Of a stretch of 64,000 bases of DNA, positions 43,719 through 54,954 are shown in pieces; position 1 is the stretch's first letter, and each line of letters begins with the position of its first letter. The stretch is from Aplectana chamaeleonis (taxonomy: Eukaryota; Nematoda; Chromadorea; Rhabditida; Cosmocercidae). Where the stretch lies: the NCBI GenBank assembly GCA_029168955.1, contig JAPDOI010001312.1, positions 124,001 through 188,000 of the forward strand, read 5' to 3'. The notes under the pieces are model-generated. The model saw only the letters and a list, made by a program, of their open reading frames with translations. It made no database searches and was not told the DNA's origin. Both the position numbers and the translations under genes were made by a program.

Positions 43719-44454
43719 AGTTGGGGTTATTTTCGAGCAGAGGGTGTCTGCTTGAAAACGCGTCTTAGCTGGAGTCCTCGGACCCCACACGTGGGCTCTG
43801 TCAATTTCAGTGTACCCAAATTTTCATTATTTTTTATACTGACGACAAATTTCGAAGTCAAGTGCGGTTGAAGAATCGATATTCTTGATTTTTGTGAATG
43901 GTTCGTAAAATGTGCACAGATCGATAGTAAATCTTCAGGGGCACATATGCTCTAAGTCTGACGCCTTGACGATGTCTGAGAAACGAAAAAAGCGAGAAGA
44001 ATGCAGCTATTTTGAACACCGTCAAAATTGAACGTCGACATCTTGCTCCCGCGTTCTTTTAATAGCGGGACCAGGGAATACAGATGTGATACGTTTTGGA
44101 GTAGATATCTTCTACTTCAAAATGACTTTATTGTATCAGTTCTCCACGGTCACATGCGGGAAGGAGGAATAATCAGAGTAGCCGATTAAGCGACTAGTTC
44201 TACTGTGAAAAATCGGGGACTCACCAGACTTTCGCTCACCATTCGTTTCAAAAACCATTTTGCGCAACGTTGTGCATTATGAGAGAAGTTTGATGAGAAG
44301 AGCAGACTATACTTTGTGAGTATAATGTACGACTCTCGATGAACCTCGGTATCGTAGCAATATTGAGAACGTTGATTGAAGCTTGCACGAGGTACAACAC
44401 CTGTACAATACCCGCAGTTTCTGTATTGGTCAGCGCTTCGAAGCTGCTACAATT

Positions 44455-45232
44455 ACAATACCCGCGCTAAGTTTTGTAAAGAAGGGGAGCATCTGGCAAA
44501 CTTGGCAGAAAACCTTTTGGAGCGAATGAAGCCTTTTTCGAATTCTGAGTACGCTATCATATTCACAGATCAAAATGCTACCTAATTATTGACTTTTTGG
44601 CCAAAAATCCCCAAAATTGCTTTGTTTTTCAAAGAAATTATTTTTGCAATCGTTCATCAAGAACGTCGCGCGCGGCGAAGTGCGACGAAATTTTGAGCAA
44701 TATTTGTACAAATAATGGAAGAGGAATCTGCATTCTTTCTTCATAAATTAGGTGCAGGTAAGAGAATCTCAAGGTTGGTTAGGTTCAATTTTCGAAAACA
44801 TTCACCTAAAAGTCCGGGGTTTTCGCAAAAAAACTCCGACTTTTCAGGAAGTTCTCAGGCGTGTTTAATGAAGGATTTTAAAAATTTAACCTACACAAAC
44901 CTTTAGATTCTTTCACCTGCACCTGGTTTGTGAAGAAAGCATACAGATTGCTCTTCCATTACTTGTACAAATACTGCCCAAAGTTTCGCCGCCCTTTGTC
45001 GCGCGCGACGTTTTTGATGAATGATTGGAAAAACTATTTTCTTCAAAAACCAAGCGATTTTAGGGAACTTCGGCACACAAGTTACATAATTAGGTAGCAA
45101 TTTGATCTGTGAATATGATAAAGTTTTCAGAATTCAAAAAAAGTCTTCATTAAAAAGAGGTACATGCATCGGACTTTTTTTGCCGGGTTTGCCAGATGCC
45201 CCCGTTTTCACTAAATTTAGCGCGGGTATTGT
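44455..45232. repeat. 778-bp foldback element inside the Penelope terminus
   Basis: The left arm 44455-44770 starts ACAATACCCGCGCTAA and the right arm 44905-45232 ends with its complement. Both arms include GGCAAAC or its complement, a CGCGCG block, TTGTACAAATA and the GGTGCAGGT end. The arms are diverged (perhaps four in five bases match) and the spacer is about 134 bp. The insertion separates GCACGAGGTAC from GTACGAGGTTTTATT of the Penelope terminal repeat. Confidence 0.75.
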
Positions 45233-45253
45233 AGTACGAGGTTTTATTTAGCT

Positions 45254-45281
45254 GAAGTTTCGGCGGTTTCGCATTCTTCAG
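45254..45281 (-). ncRNA. Hammerhead-ribozyme-like core, copy A (degraded)
   Basis: On the minus strand CTGAAGA is followed by ATGCGAAACCGCC and GAAACTTC. The two conserved boxes (CUGANGA and GAAA) are present, but stem II is weak. Hammerhead motifs are known from Penelope-like elements. Structure inferred by eye only. Confidence 0.35.
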
Positions 45282-45559
45282 AGCCTCGACAAGTTCTCAG
45301 AGATCGCGGATCAGTAGAATACGGAGGAGCACCAACAGAGCAGAGATTCACGTTCAAGCCAAAAGGCAAGTCTGACGACAGAAGGCGAAACTGCCGAAGC
45401 ATCAGCCGAATATCGTGCAAGCCTCATGCTACCTCGTGCAAGCTTCAATCAACGTTCTCGATGTGAAATTCGACGAGCTCATTTAGGCGCGGTAAGATCG
45501 GAAATTTTTCACCATATTTAAAAATCACTCTGTAGAAGCGTCGGAAATTTGGTTACAGC

Positions 45560-45790
45560 GCAGTGTTGCTGCGGGAAGGCAGTTTGACTGAGATATCTCG
45601 CCACTACTAGACTCTGGCGAACCCCTAGTGACCTGTGGATTCCGATTATCGGCAGCACCAGAGCGGTGAGCCTCGGTGAAATACACCTGGCGATAAGAAG
45701 GTTCCGACGAAAAAGCCACCGCTCCACGCTGTGATAATCGAAAACAGGAGTTCACTTGAAATGAATCAGAGTCTACCTGCCGCAGACGAG
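45560..45790 (-). repeat. Dispersed repeat shared with 5025-5235
   Basis: Read on the minus strand: CAGGTAGACTCTG, TTCAAGTGAACTCCTGTTTT, GCGTGGAGCGGTGGCTTTTT, CACCGCTCTGGTGCTGCCG and CCACAGGTCACTAGGGGTT. It lies between two Penelope terminal repeats and may be part of that element. Confidence 0.6.
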
Positions 45791-45956
45791 CTTTGCAGCT
45801 GCGGAGCGGATTTAATTCACGCTGCTCTGGGCTCCAATTCTCGTCCCTACTGCTTATGTAAGTGCCATGTTCGACTCTCGATAAACCTCGGCATCGTAGC
45901 AATATTGAGAACTTTGATTGAAGCTTGCACAAGGTAGTATGAGGCTTTATTCGGCT

Positions 45957-45984
45957 GACGTTTCGGCGGCTTCGCCTTCTTCAG
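45957..45984 (-). ncRNA. Hammerhead-ribozyme-like core, copy B
   Basis: On the minus strand CTGAAGA (45984-45978) is followed by AGGCGAAGCCGCC, in which GGC and GCC can form a short stem II, and then GAAACGTC (45964-45957). The core boxes match the hammerhead consensus, with one extra A before stem II. It lies about 200 bp downstream of the GIY-YIG stop codon, in the terminal region where Penelope elements of other animals carry such motifs. The cleavage site and stems I and III are not established. Confidence 0.45.
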
Positions 45985-46185
45985 AGCCTGAAAAAGCCAA
46001 ATAAATTCATGAAAATACACGGACAAACGTCTTTGCGGTAAACTCTCTACAGAAATTCGACTCCCAATTCTTCAGCTAATAGACAAGAGAAAATTAGGCG
46101 TAGTAACATACCTAGTCAAGAACACAGAGATCGCGGATCAGTAGAGTACGACGGAGCACCAATGGAGTAGAGTTTCACGCCCAAG

Positions 46186-47127
46186 TCAAAAGGCAAGTCT
46201 GACGTAAGGCTGGAGTTCTCGCGTGATATTTATACCCTCCTCTTTCCGGTTGATCTTGGGGTCCCTCGCACTGATCCAAAACGCCTCAAGAGCTTTCCGC
46301 GCACTTGTTATGCCCTCCCGCGCCAGTATCTCCACTCGCACCTTAAAATCTTCCCCCAGGTGGCAATTAATCCGATGGCACCCCAGTGCAGTGTAGCTAC
46401 GCGACTTTTCTTTACCATCTAAATGCTCTTTGATGCGCACGTGCAGAGGTCGACCTGTTTCTCCGATGTACTCCTCACCGCAGCTCTGGCACGTGATGAG
46501 ATAGATGACACCAGAAACAGCACAGTCTCCTTCCCTGCCCTGAGGACAAATGGTACAATTAGGGGTAACGCAGGTGCGATCGTATAGGCGATTTCTCACC
46601 AATTGACGTTTTAAGTTACTAGGAGGGATATCCACCAGAGCCACTGAATTTTCTAGTCCCGCTCTTCGCAAACACTTTCTGATGGCGCTGCTAACCTCAT
46701 CCGAGATAAATGGAATTTTGAAGGGAACTTTATCGTCTTGAAGTCCGTTTGGACTCTGCTCGCGGACGTACGTAGCCCGGTACTTCTTTGAGTAAGCTTC
46801 ATATCCGTTGAGGTGCGCAATCTGGCTAGCGAGTTTTTTGGACTCCTCGCGTTCTCGATCGCCCGAACACACATTTACTGCTGTGCGGAACATACTCCTT
46901 ACTACTGCCCTTTTGGTTTGAGTGGGGTGGGCAGACCGGCAGTGGACTAGTATGGTCTTGCTCGAGGGCTTGCGGTACCACTTTGTGATTTTCCTATCCC
47001 TCAAGAGTTGAACTTGGACATTTAGAAAAGGCAACCAGTCATCACGCGGTTTTTCCCGAGTAAGTTCTATGTAAGCTTGTTTGAGCCAACTCACAGTTTG
47101 CACTATTAGTAGCATGGACATCATCAA
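46186..47127 (-). pseudogene. Penelope-like protein, C-terminal RT and GIY-YIG endonuclease
   Basis: About 313 codons are open with no ATG at the apparent start (the frame begins at TTG), because the element is truncated upstream. Near the N terminus DDWLPFLNVQVQLLRD, KWYRKPSSKT and SAHPTQTKRAVV match the RT thumb region of Penelope-like proteins. After a basic linker with cysteines (CVTPNCTICPQG) comes the GIY-YIG nuclease: GVIYLITCQSCGEEYIGETG, then R-x3-R and KEHLDG. The nuclease would cut target DNA for element insertion. The catalytic RT motifs A to D are missing. The stop at 46186-46188 looks natural. Confidence 0.85.
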
Positions 47128-48049
47128 AAGGTAAATTTTTAGCTCAGCAAAGACTGCGCTGAAATGGTCTTCCTTGCTAGTGGAATTTTATAGAAAATGA
47201 TTCTTCTCTTGATTTTGCATACGTAAGCTCTTTTAGTTTTCACGCCTCTCCATCTAATTTGCTGTTTAAGAGCAATAGGGAATACATGGCAGTTAATCAA
47301 AAGCGGGAATGTGTGAGAATCCTATACATGGCGCAGACGGTTTACACTTCGGGCACATGTTTTGGCCGCCACACTTTCACGTGAGTGTTAAACTTTCCTT
47401 TGTCTGACCTTCTCTGTCGTCCAATGCTAGACTCGTGAGAAATTATCCAACATATGGGGATACAATATGCTAGTACTTGTCGGAACGGTTGCTGAGCTTC
47501 TCCCATGGGAGTGCATATCTCGACCCGTGTAAAATTAGCAAAAAATAGTAAAAAGAACGCCCAGTAAAATAAAAAGGGCTAACAGTACTGTATCTCAACT
47601 CTTAAGAAATGGATTTTTTATCAGTGCCAACTACTCTCGGACGAAACGAAAGATAAGACTAATAGGGGAGGTGCCTAGAACGTGAAACACGTCTGCGAAA
47701 AGGATACGCTCCAAGCATTTTTACTTTCCATCAGACCCCTGCAGGGTGGCTACTATGCATGTTCCGCTTCAGAAGATGATGTAAAGATTCCTTAAAACAC
47801 AAGTCTGGAACAAGAAATTTCAATACATACAAGAATATGGACTTGTTTTTGCTTAGCTTACAGTATGTCAGGGTATTCAACAAACGCATTCATACGGGCT
47901 GAAAGTACAGTCCACGGCAACGGAAATGGATGTGGTGCGATTGCGTACTCTCACTAGCTAGGAACTGATACCAGCGCAAACTAGAGTTTCAAAAAGTTGT
48001 ACGTTAATGTGGGGGCGAAAAGAAACAACTCAAAGTTTGGCAATTTTCT
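47128..48049. other. Gene-free interval
   Basis: No gene, repeat or element end is recognised. Confidence 0.4.
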
Positions 48050-48053
48050 TTAA

Positions 48054-48537
48054 AGGCAGTGTTCACGATGATTTTTGTTCCCGAGTTTTACACATAAAAC
48101 AATGCCTTGGCATCCAATCGTTACCAATATTACGAAGAAACGGCGAGAAATGCATCAAAACGTCGTATTTCAGTGACATTATTCTATAACATGAACTAGT
48201 TGTCCGGTCGGATGAACATGTTCATGGTGGTTGTCACCGGTGGAAAATTGGGTCAATCGAAAATAGAAGAATATTTTATGCAAAGCAGGATTAGTTAGGG
48301 CCCTAAGGGAAGAACGGGGCAATAGAGAGTAGAGAATTACAAAGGACGGGTCCACAAAAGATTTCACTGTCACAACAAACAGTTCCAGTGATACTTAAAA
48401 GGCGGTGTGATACTTAAGGATTTCGTGTACTTCTGGTGCGTTTTTCTCGGTTCCTTCGTCATTTTAGTTCTACTCGGGGGCGAAACAATCGATTTAGCGA
48501 CTAATCTTGGAATCGAAGATTATCGTGAACACTGCCT
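48054..48537 (+). mobile_element. AGGCAGTGTTCACGA-type TTAA element, subfamily 2 copy B (uninterrupted)
   Basis: The left end is AGGCAGTGTTCACGATGAT and the right end is ATCGTGAACACTGCCT. The flanks are perfect TTAA (48050-48053 and 48538-48541). The body is 484 bp. It preserves the empty RTE site that is filled at 35329-38538. Confidence 0.88.
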
Positions 48538-48541
48538 TTAA

Positions 48542-50110
48542 TGCACCTGGGTAGATCAAAAACGGCAAGCAATGATTTTTTAGGATTTCAGAAATCGGGG
48601 GTGGTAGCAAACTATCCGAAACCTCAACCTCACACTCACTTTAAAATGTCACTAAACTGGCACTTTAAGCTTCCAAGGGCTAGATGTAGAGAGGGTTTTC
48701 GGGGTCCAGGAAACCCAAAAAAATGGTGATGTGAGGTCAAGCTAACGTTGACATTATTTGGCCCCTTCGGGGTGGCCTTCCCCTTCCTCTCACGTCGATG
48801 TGAGATCAGCCTCTTAGGCCGTGTCAGAGGATGACGAAACACGGCGTGGTTCAGGAGAGCGCATACGACGAAATCGTTATCACGAAATTCTTCTCCGAGT
48901 AGAATTTCCCCGCAATCATAGTCATGGTTGGTGACTGGCGCGAATCAAGTGCATGAATTGAGATTCGCTGTGGCCTAGGAACGCACACGAACGGGCAAGC
49001 GGCAGATATGATACCGCGCGCGGCAAGGGAACAATCTGTCTTCTCCCCATAGAACTTTATCAGCTGTGGCAGTGATAACAATGCAATAATTGCATTGCTT
49101 GGTATCGATCAAATGCCCCTGTAGTTGCCTCAGCATCCCCCAGCCCCCCCTTGAAGGATTTAAGAGAGATGGCTTCTCTGATTTGATTTTCTATTTCAGA
49201 ATTCAATTGCTGAATGTTTAAGTTTTTTCATTTGTTGGGTTAGCATCACTACAATTATTTCATGTGGTTTTCAAACTTTTGATGTCATGTAAGCATTTCT
49301 ATTTTCAATGCTGAATTTCTGTGCTGAAATTTTTAGGCTTTATTCGGTAAAACTCCTTTTTACCTTGTATATTTGAATTTACTTTTTGAGATTTTTTAAC
49401 GAAATTTTTGAATGCGCCCCTTAGTTTTGACTGTTTTTTGAAGAAAAAAAAACAGCTGACTGCAGCTGTATTTATTCGTAATGTTCATCTGTAGTTTTCC
49501 GTTCGTGCACCGCTATAGCCAGTTCTTTTCATAAAAAAATGTTTTTCATAATTATTTGTAAAAGTTTGACAGCCGCGGAAAGCAGGCTCATCCTCGCCCG
49601 TGGCTATTAAACTGTTATTAATGATTGTTGAGAACGTTTTTCATGAATAGCAACAACCTTAAAAATGCAGGAAGGAAATAAAGAATGTAAATGATCACAT
49701 GGAGTAGACAAAGCTGCAATCAGGTGCAATATTATCCCTTGAAAGTGTGTTCCAAATCTTATTGAAAACGCGTTTGCAGAAAGTGAAATCAATAACAAAC
49801 TGAAAACGAGTTTCACCAGAGAGAAAAAGAGAAAAATAAATTTGAAAGTCAGAACAAAATAAAAGGCAAAATGCTCGAGCGACATCGAGATCGTATAAAA
49901 CCACATAAAGTAATTATGATGATCAAAACCTCAATAAATGGGAACATAAAATTTACCAATCACAGTATATGAAGTAGACCAATAGAATAATAAGCCATTC
50001 ACCTCACAGTTCTCAAGAACCGAGGAAAATGGATAAATATGGAATGTCGTACTTTCGAAAAAAATCGGATTTCCGATAAGTTTTTTTCAAAATTGTACAA
50101 CCCCAGTATG
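48542..50110. other. Gene-free interval
   Basis: No gene is recognised. GGGGTGGTAGCAAACTATCC (48598) resembles GGGGTGGTAGTAAACTAGCC near 40795 and, in reverse, GTTTGCTACCACCCCTGG near 50888, a trace of another dispersed repeat. Confidence 0.35.
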
Positions 50111-50365
50111 TACAGTTCAACTCCGCATTGCCGTTCAGTCCGCAAAATGCGCGCTGCTTGCGAAAGCGTGCTGCGGCGCAGTTGCGAGTATCCTCAGACA
50201 GGAATGTGGGATCACCCGGGCGGTGGGATCACCCGGGCACCAAAGGCAAAAACCGCCTGGGTGATCCCACATCCCTGTCTGAGGATACTCGCAACCGCGC
50301 CGCAGCACGCTTTCGCAAGCAGCGTGCACTTTGCGGACTGAACGGCAATGCGGAGTTGAACTGTA
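50111..50365. repeat. Inverted repeat, GTTCAACTCCGCA family (copy 2)
   Basis: The arms 50111-50224 and 50251-50365 are about 114 bp, nearly perfect, with a 26-bp loop. The outer part (TACAGTTCAACTCCGCATTG, AGTCCGCAAA) is shared with 1949-2075. The inner part (GCGAGTATCCTCAGACAGG, GTGGGATCACCCGGGC) is specific to this copy. In the left half the GTGGGATCACCCGGGC block is duplicated. Confidence 0.85.
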
Positions 50366-50705
50366 TGTGTGTCAAGGCTGTGCAACACACACACTGGACT
50401 GCGAGCTTCTGCTACTCCGACAGCCGAAGTCTTAGGGTGGTCGACTCGTAGTTGCATCATCGCGCCAACTGATCTACGGAATCTTTCTTTGAGTTTCTCA
50501 CCCATTGCTGACTTAGATGCTGGACGACGATTAGAAACTCGCGACCTACGTATCATCTGGATTTGGACGATGGAAAATCATCGAAAACCCTATCGAAACA
50601 GAGTAAAGGAAGAGTTGCACACAATCCCGCACTCAGCAACGCAACTAGCCGCATAACCACTTACGTGCATAGCAATGCACATAGCGCAAGTGGCGGTTGA
50701 CGAGA

Positions 50706-50759
50706 TAGCGCAGTGGCATTGCTCCCCGTTCTTGAGCGCGCGGGTAATGGTTCGATCTG
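50706..50759 (+). other. tRNA-like promoter boxes, possible SINE
   Basis: TAGCGCAGTGG (50706-50716) fits an A box and GGTTCGATCTG (50749-50759) fits a B box, spaced as in tRNA genes. No cloverleaf or tail was found. Confidence 0.35.
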
Positions 50760-51289
50760 AAAGCAACGTTTTGGAGGCCGCGTGGAACCCAACTCACCAT
50801 CTTCTGCCCATCATATCACCCTCTGACGACCGGAGTTGCACTCAATTGCCACTTTGATATTCCTGTTAAGTTGCGATTTCGTGAAGTTTGCTACCACCCC
50901 TGGACATTTCACGTCCAAAACTTGTTTAGGGAGTGTCTGAGGCGATTAGGACGAATACAAGGTCCGTTTTAAGATTCTCATAATATTACTAAAAGAAATG
51001 GAACGATTAATATCATGCATCTACTAGTACTCACCGTAATCTTCCGAAAAAAATTAATTGAACCCTATAATTCTGTAAAAAGAGGTCTTCCAAGCAAAAG
51101 TGGTTTGGTTCGCGTCAGAAACATTTGAATTAAGAAGGAACCATTGGGATGTGGATTGAGGAGAGTCTACCAAAAAGAACAATATCTTCTAAAAGCTATT
51201 CTCCTGGTCACACACTGAACAGCATGAACAAACCGTTGCGGTATTCTGAAGGGCATTGCATACAACATCGATCAAGAGTATATGACCTG

Positions 51290-51730
51290 TGCAGGACCAT
51301 GATGTCCTGCACATCTCTTCTAGGGTCCCGCACACGTCTCATGATATCCTGCAAACCACTACTGAGATCCTGCACACATTCCATGACATCCTGCACACCC
51401 CTACTTCGCTCCTGCACACGTCCCATGATGTCCTGCACAACCCTACTGAGGTCCTGCACACGTCCTATGATGGTCCTACACACGTCTCATGATGTCCTAC
51501 ACATCCCTACCGAGGTCTTGCCCACATTCCATGACATCCTGCACACCCCTGCTTCGGTCCTGAACACGTCCCATGATGTCCTGCACATCCCTACTGAGGT
51601 CCTGCACACGTCCCATAATGTCCTGCACATCCCTACTGAGATCCTGCCCACATTCCATGGCATCCTGCGCACCCCTACTGCGGTCCTGCACACGTCCCAT
51701 GATGTCCTGCACGCTCCTACTGAGGTCCTG
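51290..51730 (-). repeat. 42-bp minisatellite, opposite orientation to the 23.4-kb array
   Basis: The plus strand shows CCTGCACACGTCCCATGATG followed by TCCTGCACATCCCTACTGAG plus GT, about ten times. The complement reads GTGCAGGAC in each 21-bp half, as in 23405-24285. The minus-strand frame reads VQDIMGR and VQDLSRD heptads. The second RTE copy is inserted at its right edge. Confidence 0.8.
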
Positions 51731-51759
51731 CACTCACTCACTCACTCCCACTCATCCCG

Positions 51760-52697
51760 TTAGCTGGCGTCTGGCGTAGCGGGATGCCCTCCTAACCAAA
51801 ACACTGCTTTAGGTGCCATAGGAGCTCGTGCGGCCTGAACAATACGCTTCCATTCAGTACGGTTTGCAGCAATAAGTTTAGCGTTAAGAACACTGCACCA
51901 TTGGGTTTTCGTATCTTCTTCTATATGCTTGAGCCACGTCTTCTTCGGAGCCGTTCTCTGGATCTTCCACGATGGCGGGCGCTTCCGCCATAGCATATTG
52001 TACGGGAGCCGACCAACATCCATCCGACATACATGTCCAATCCGCCGTAATCTTCTTGTCTTCAGTTGCTCTTCAACCAGCAGTTGATCCATACAGCTCC
52101 TTCTAATATTATCTCTGCAAATACGGTCACGAATCGTGATCCCAAGAATCTGCCGCAAGCACCGCAACTGGAAGACTTTCAGCTTGACAAGGTCTGGCTT
52201 CAGTAGGCTCCATGTTTCCGAACCATACAGTAGAATCGGAATTATTAGCACTCGAAACAATCGCATTTTAGTCTCCAGTGAGACATTGTTTTTCTTCCAC
52301 AGACAGTCCGATCCTGCTGCATACCTCTGCTGTGGCCGCAACTTTCCGATCTTGCACGACTGATCAAAGGTATTTGAACTCCTCGACCTGCTGAAGTTCC
52401 GCCCCTTCGAAGTGCACAGTTGCAGTCGAGCCATCCGATGTCATCCCTTTTGTCTTCTCCTGATTTAATCTTAGGCCGTAAGAGCTTGTAACATGCGCCA
52501 CTCTATTTATCAGGTACGTTGCATCCTCATCGGTATCCGCAAACACTGCACTGTCATCCGCAAACATCAGATCCGAGACGTATCCATTACTGCTATACTG
52601 AACACCTCTTCTGTTCTCAAAGACCTCCCTCATGATAGCGTCGACGACAGTATTGAAGAGCAACGGCGATATATCATCACCTTGGCGAACTCCAGCT
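51760..52697 (-). pseudogene. RTE copy 2, reverse transcriptase C-terminal half
   Basis: Frame 52364-52714 carries AGVRQGDDISPLLFNTVVD (motif B) and MFADDSAVF (catalytic). Frame 51760-52434 carries LYGSETWSLLK, RRLRRIGHVCRMD and the shared C terminus. A frameshift near 52380 and a small deletion in the GWCLWKKNN region separate it from a working protein. Motif B continues into the block at 53253 once the TTAA element is ignored. Confidence 0.88.
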
Positions 52698-52701
52698 TTA
52701 A

Positions 52702-53248
52702 AGGCAGTGGTCACGATGAAAAACGTTATCGAAAAAACTACAAAAATCAGCTTAGATCAAAAACAGCTGAAAATCTATGAAGGTAGCGCGGTGAAAAACG
52801 GGCTAGAATTAGAGTTTCTAGGACCCAAAGAAGTCAGCTCGTGCACATGTGCACAGCCCCGACGAAAAAGATCGCAGTCTTATGGCGAGCAGTCAAAAAT
52901 CATCGACATTCAGAGGAAGACATAAATGCAAATATACCTAATAAAAACAGTCGAGCAATGAACGAGAGAACTCCAGTCAATGTTCTTGACTAGATGTCTA
53001 CATAAATTTGAAGGATGATTAGTTGAAATTCAATATCGAGCTAGCTGATGTTCTTGTTATAAGAGGTCATCGATGCCGATGATGTGGAGTGGGCTCGTCC
53101 ACCATCAAAAGACAAGAAAGTTCAGGCTTCAAATTTCGCCCGAAACAGGTTTTTTCGGGATTTTTTCCTATAGTTCCTACTACTCCAGACCCAGAAAAGG
53201 GTTTAGAAAGAAAAAGACGACAAGCATATCGGATCGCAACCACTGCCT
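52702..53248 (+). mobile_element. AGGCAGTG-type TTAA element inside RTE copy 2
   Basis: The left end is AGGCAGTGGTCACGAT and the right end is ATCGCAACCACTGCCT. TTAA flanks lie at 52698-52701 and 53249-53252. The body is 547 bp. The RTE frame is in phase on both sides, and the site has the same length as the homologous stretch in the intact RTE (about 36335-36355). Confidence 0.85.
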
Positions 53249-53252
53249 TTAA

Positions 53253-54954
53253 CCTTAAACTCTTCCGACAGCTTATCTCCAACGCGAACCGAGCTGGAAG
53301 AACCTTCATACGTTTTCTGAAGCAGGTTAACTGTCTTGTCAGGTATATGTTCGCTATCAAGTGCTCTCCATAGCGCAGGCCAATGAACACAGTCGAATGC
53401 AGACTTGAAATCAATGAAAGTGACGACAATCCTCTTCCCAGTGCGGATCCTCTTTTCCATAAGTTGTCGAGTAGCGAAAATTTGATCACTGCAGCTTCTC
53501 CCTGGTCGAAACCCTGCTTGTTCCTCACGACCGGTCTGTTCTCGATGACGTTGAAGCCTGTTCTGGATAATCTTCATGTAAACTTTGCCTACGATTGACA
53601 TCAGGCTGACCCCTCGGTAATTTTTGCAGTCCCTGGCGTCACCCGTCTTGTGGATGGGTAGAATTATGGCACGTTTCCAAGTAGCAGGTATGTTCTCGGA
53701 CTGCCAGATGAGAGTTAATAGACGATGAAGCTGAGGTAGCAACACGCTTCCACCCGCTTTGATGGCCTCAGCAGCAACATTGTCAACGCCTGATGCCCTG
53801 CCGTTCTTCAGCGATTTGATAGCAGTCTTCAGTTCCTCCACAGTGGGCTCTGAGCTGAGATCAGAATCTTCTGGCGCATCGATTGACGGTGGCTGGGCAA
53901 GTGGTCTCTGTGGCGCTTCGTGCCTGTAGAGTTCACTGAAGAACTGTCGCCAGCGACAAAGACGCTGGTCCACAGAGCGCACAAAGGATCCATCTGCATT
54001 CCTGATACTATCGCTGACGCGTTTCGTCTTCTTTCCAAGCCGCTTGAGTGTCCGATAGAGCGTGCCGTAGTCATGCCTGTTAGCGGACTCCTCCAAATCA
54101 TCAGCCACGTTATTTCAGTACGACTCCCTTTCCGCTTTCAGCCTGCAACGAGGTTCTCGGCTGAGTTACCGGTATCGATCAAAATCAGTCAGTTTTGCTC
54201 GCTTTCTTTCTTCGATGAGTAGCAAGGATTCGTCTGTTATCCACTGCTGGATCCTCCCGCGAGTAACAGGGCAAAGTGGCTTTGCACATTCCAAGATGGC
54301 GTCTGCTATTTGCCGCTCCTGCTCGTCCACCGATGCATTGTCCGACAATGATGCGAAGCGGTTTGACAGTGCCACTTGGAACAACTCCTTTGTCTCGGGT
54401 ACGATGAGGTGTGTACAGTCGAGTTTATGTTTGGGAGGTTCCATTCGCGTAGTCCGTTGTAGGCGGAGCTGCACAACTGCACGAAGAAGGTAGTGGTCTA
54501 TACCACTATCTGGACCTCTCATGGCACGGACGTCTTTGAGCGATGACCTAAAACGTGAGCTCATCGGCACATAGTCCAACGTGGCTACGTCTCGTCCAGA
54601 GGAATTCCTCCAAGTCAGTTGGTGCTACCTGCGGTGCTGGAAGTGACTGTTCCCGACAATGAGTTCTTTAAACGCTGCAAATGAGAGCAGACGCAGACCA
54701 TTTTCATTCATCTCGCCAACGACGAATCTGCCCAATACTCCTTCCCAGCCAATTCTGTCATTTCCGACACGTGCATTAGAGTCACCTGCGACTAGGATTA
54801 GGCCAGTCTCTGAACTCGCACTCAGTACGTTTGCAGTTGAGCGTAGAACGCGTCCTTATCGGAATCAGAGCTAGGCTCCGTCGGAGCGTAGATAGCCACG
54901 ACATGCGTCTTAATAGTTCCCTTTAACGTCAGAACGTCAGGCTGCCGAGTTGTC
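53253..54954 (-). pseudogene. RTE copy 2, endonuclease C-terminal part and RT N-terminal half
   Basis: The minus-strand blocks are HVVAIYAPTEPSSDSDKDAF (about 54880), the endonuclease end with GIDHYLL where the intact protein has GSDHYLL (54166-54579), then the RT start through EEQAGFRPGRSCSDQIFATR and TFIDFKSAFD (53253-54108). Frames change near 54800, 54600 and 54150. It is similar to the intact copy along its length, so it is a recently related but dead copy. Confidence 0.87.

Larger units (their letters stand above)
44318..47127 (-). mobile_element. Penelope-like element, 5'-truncated, with repeated termini
   Basis: Reading the minus strand, a C-terminal RT plus GIY-YIG coding region (47127-46186) leads into a 3' region (46203-45866). 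Parts of that 3' region recur at 45381-45233 and, beyond an inserted foldback, at 44395-44318. Shared words are CTGATCCGCGATCTCTG, GGCTCTGAAGAA, GCTTGCAC and CAATATTGCTACGATGCCGA. A further inverted fragment of the same region lies at 45380-45460 on the plus strand. Penelope elements commonly have such tandem or inverted terminal repeats. The catalytic RT core is absent, so this copy is dead. Confidence 0.8.

Noticed and set aside
23405..51730. 21-bp periodicity as 21U-RNA (piRNA) genes.
   Set aside because: The length coincidence is the only link. The upstream CTGTTTCA-type motif expected of nematode 21U loci was not seen beside the units.
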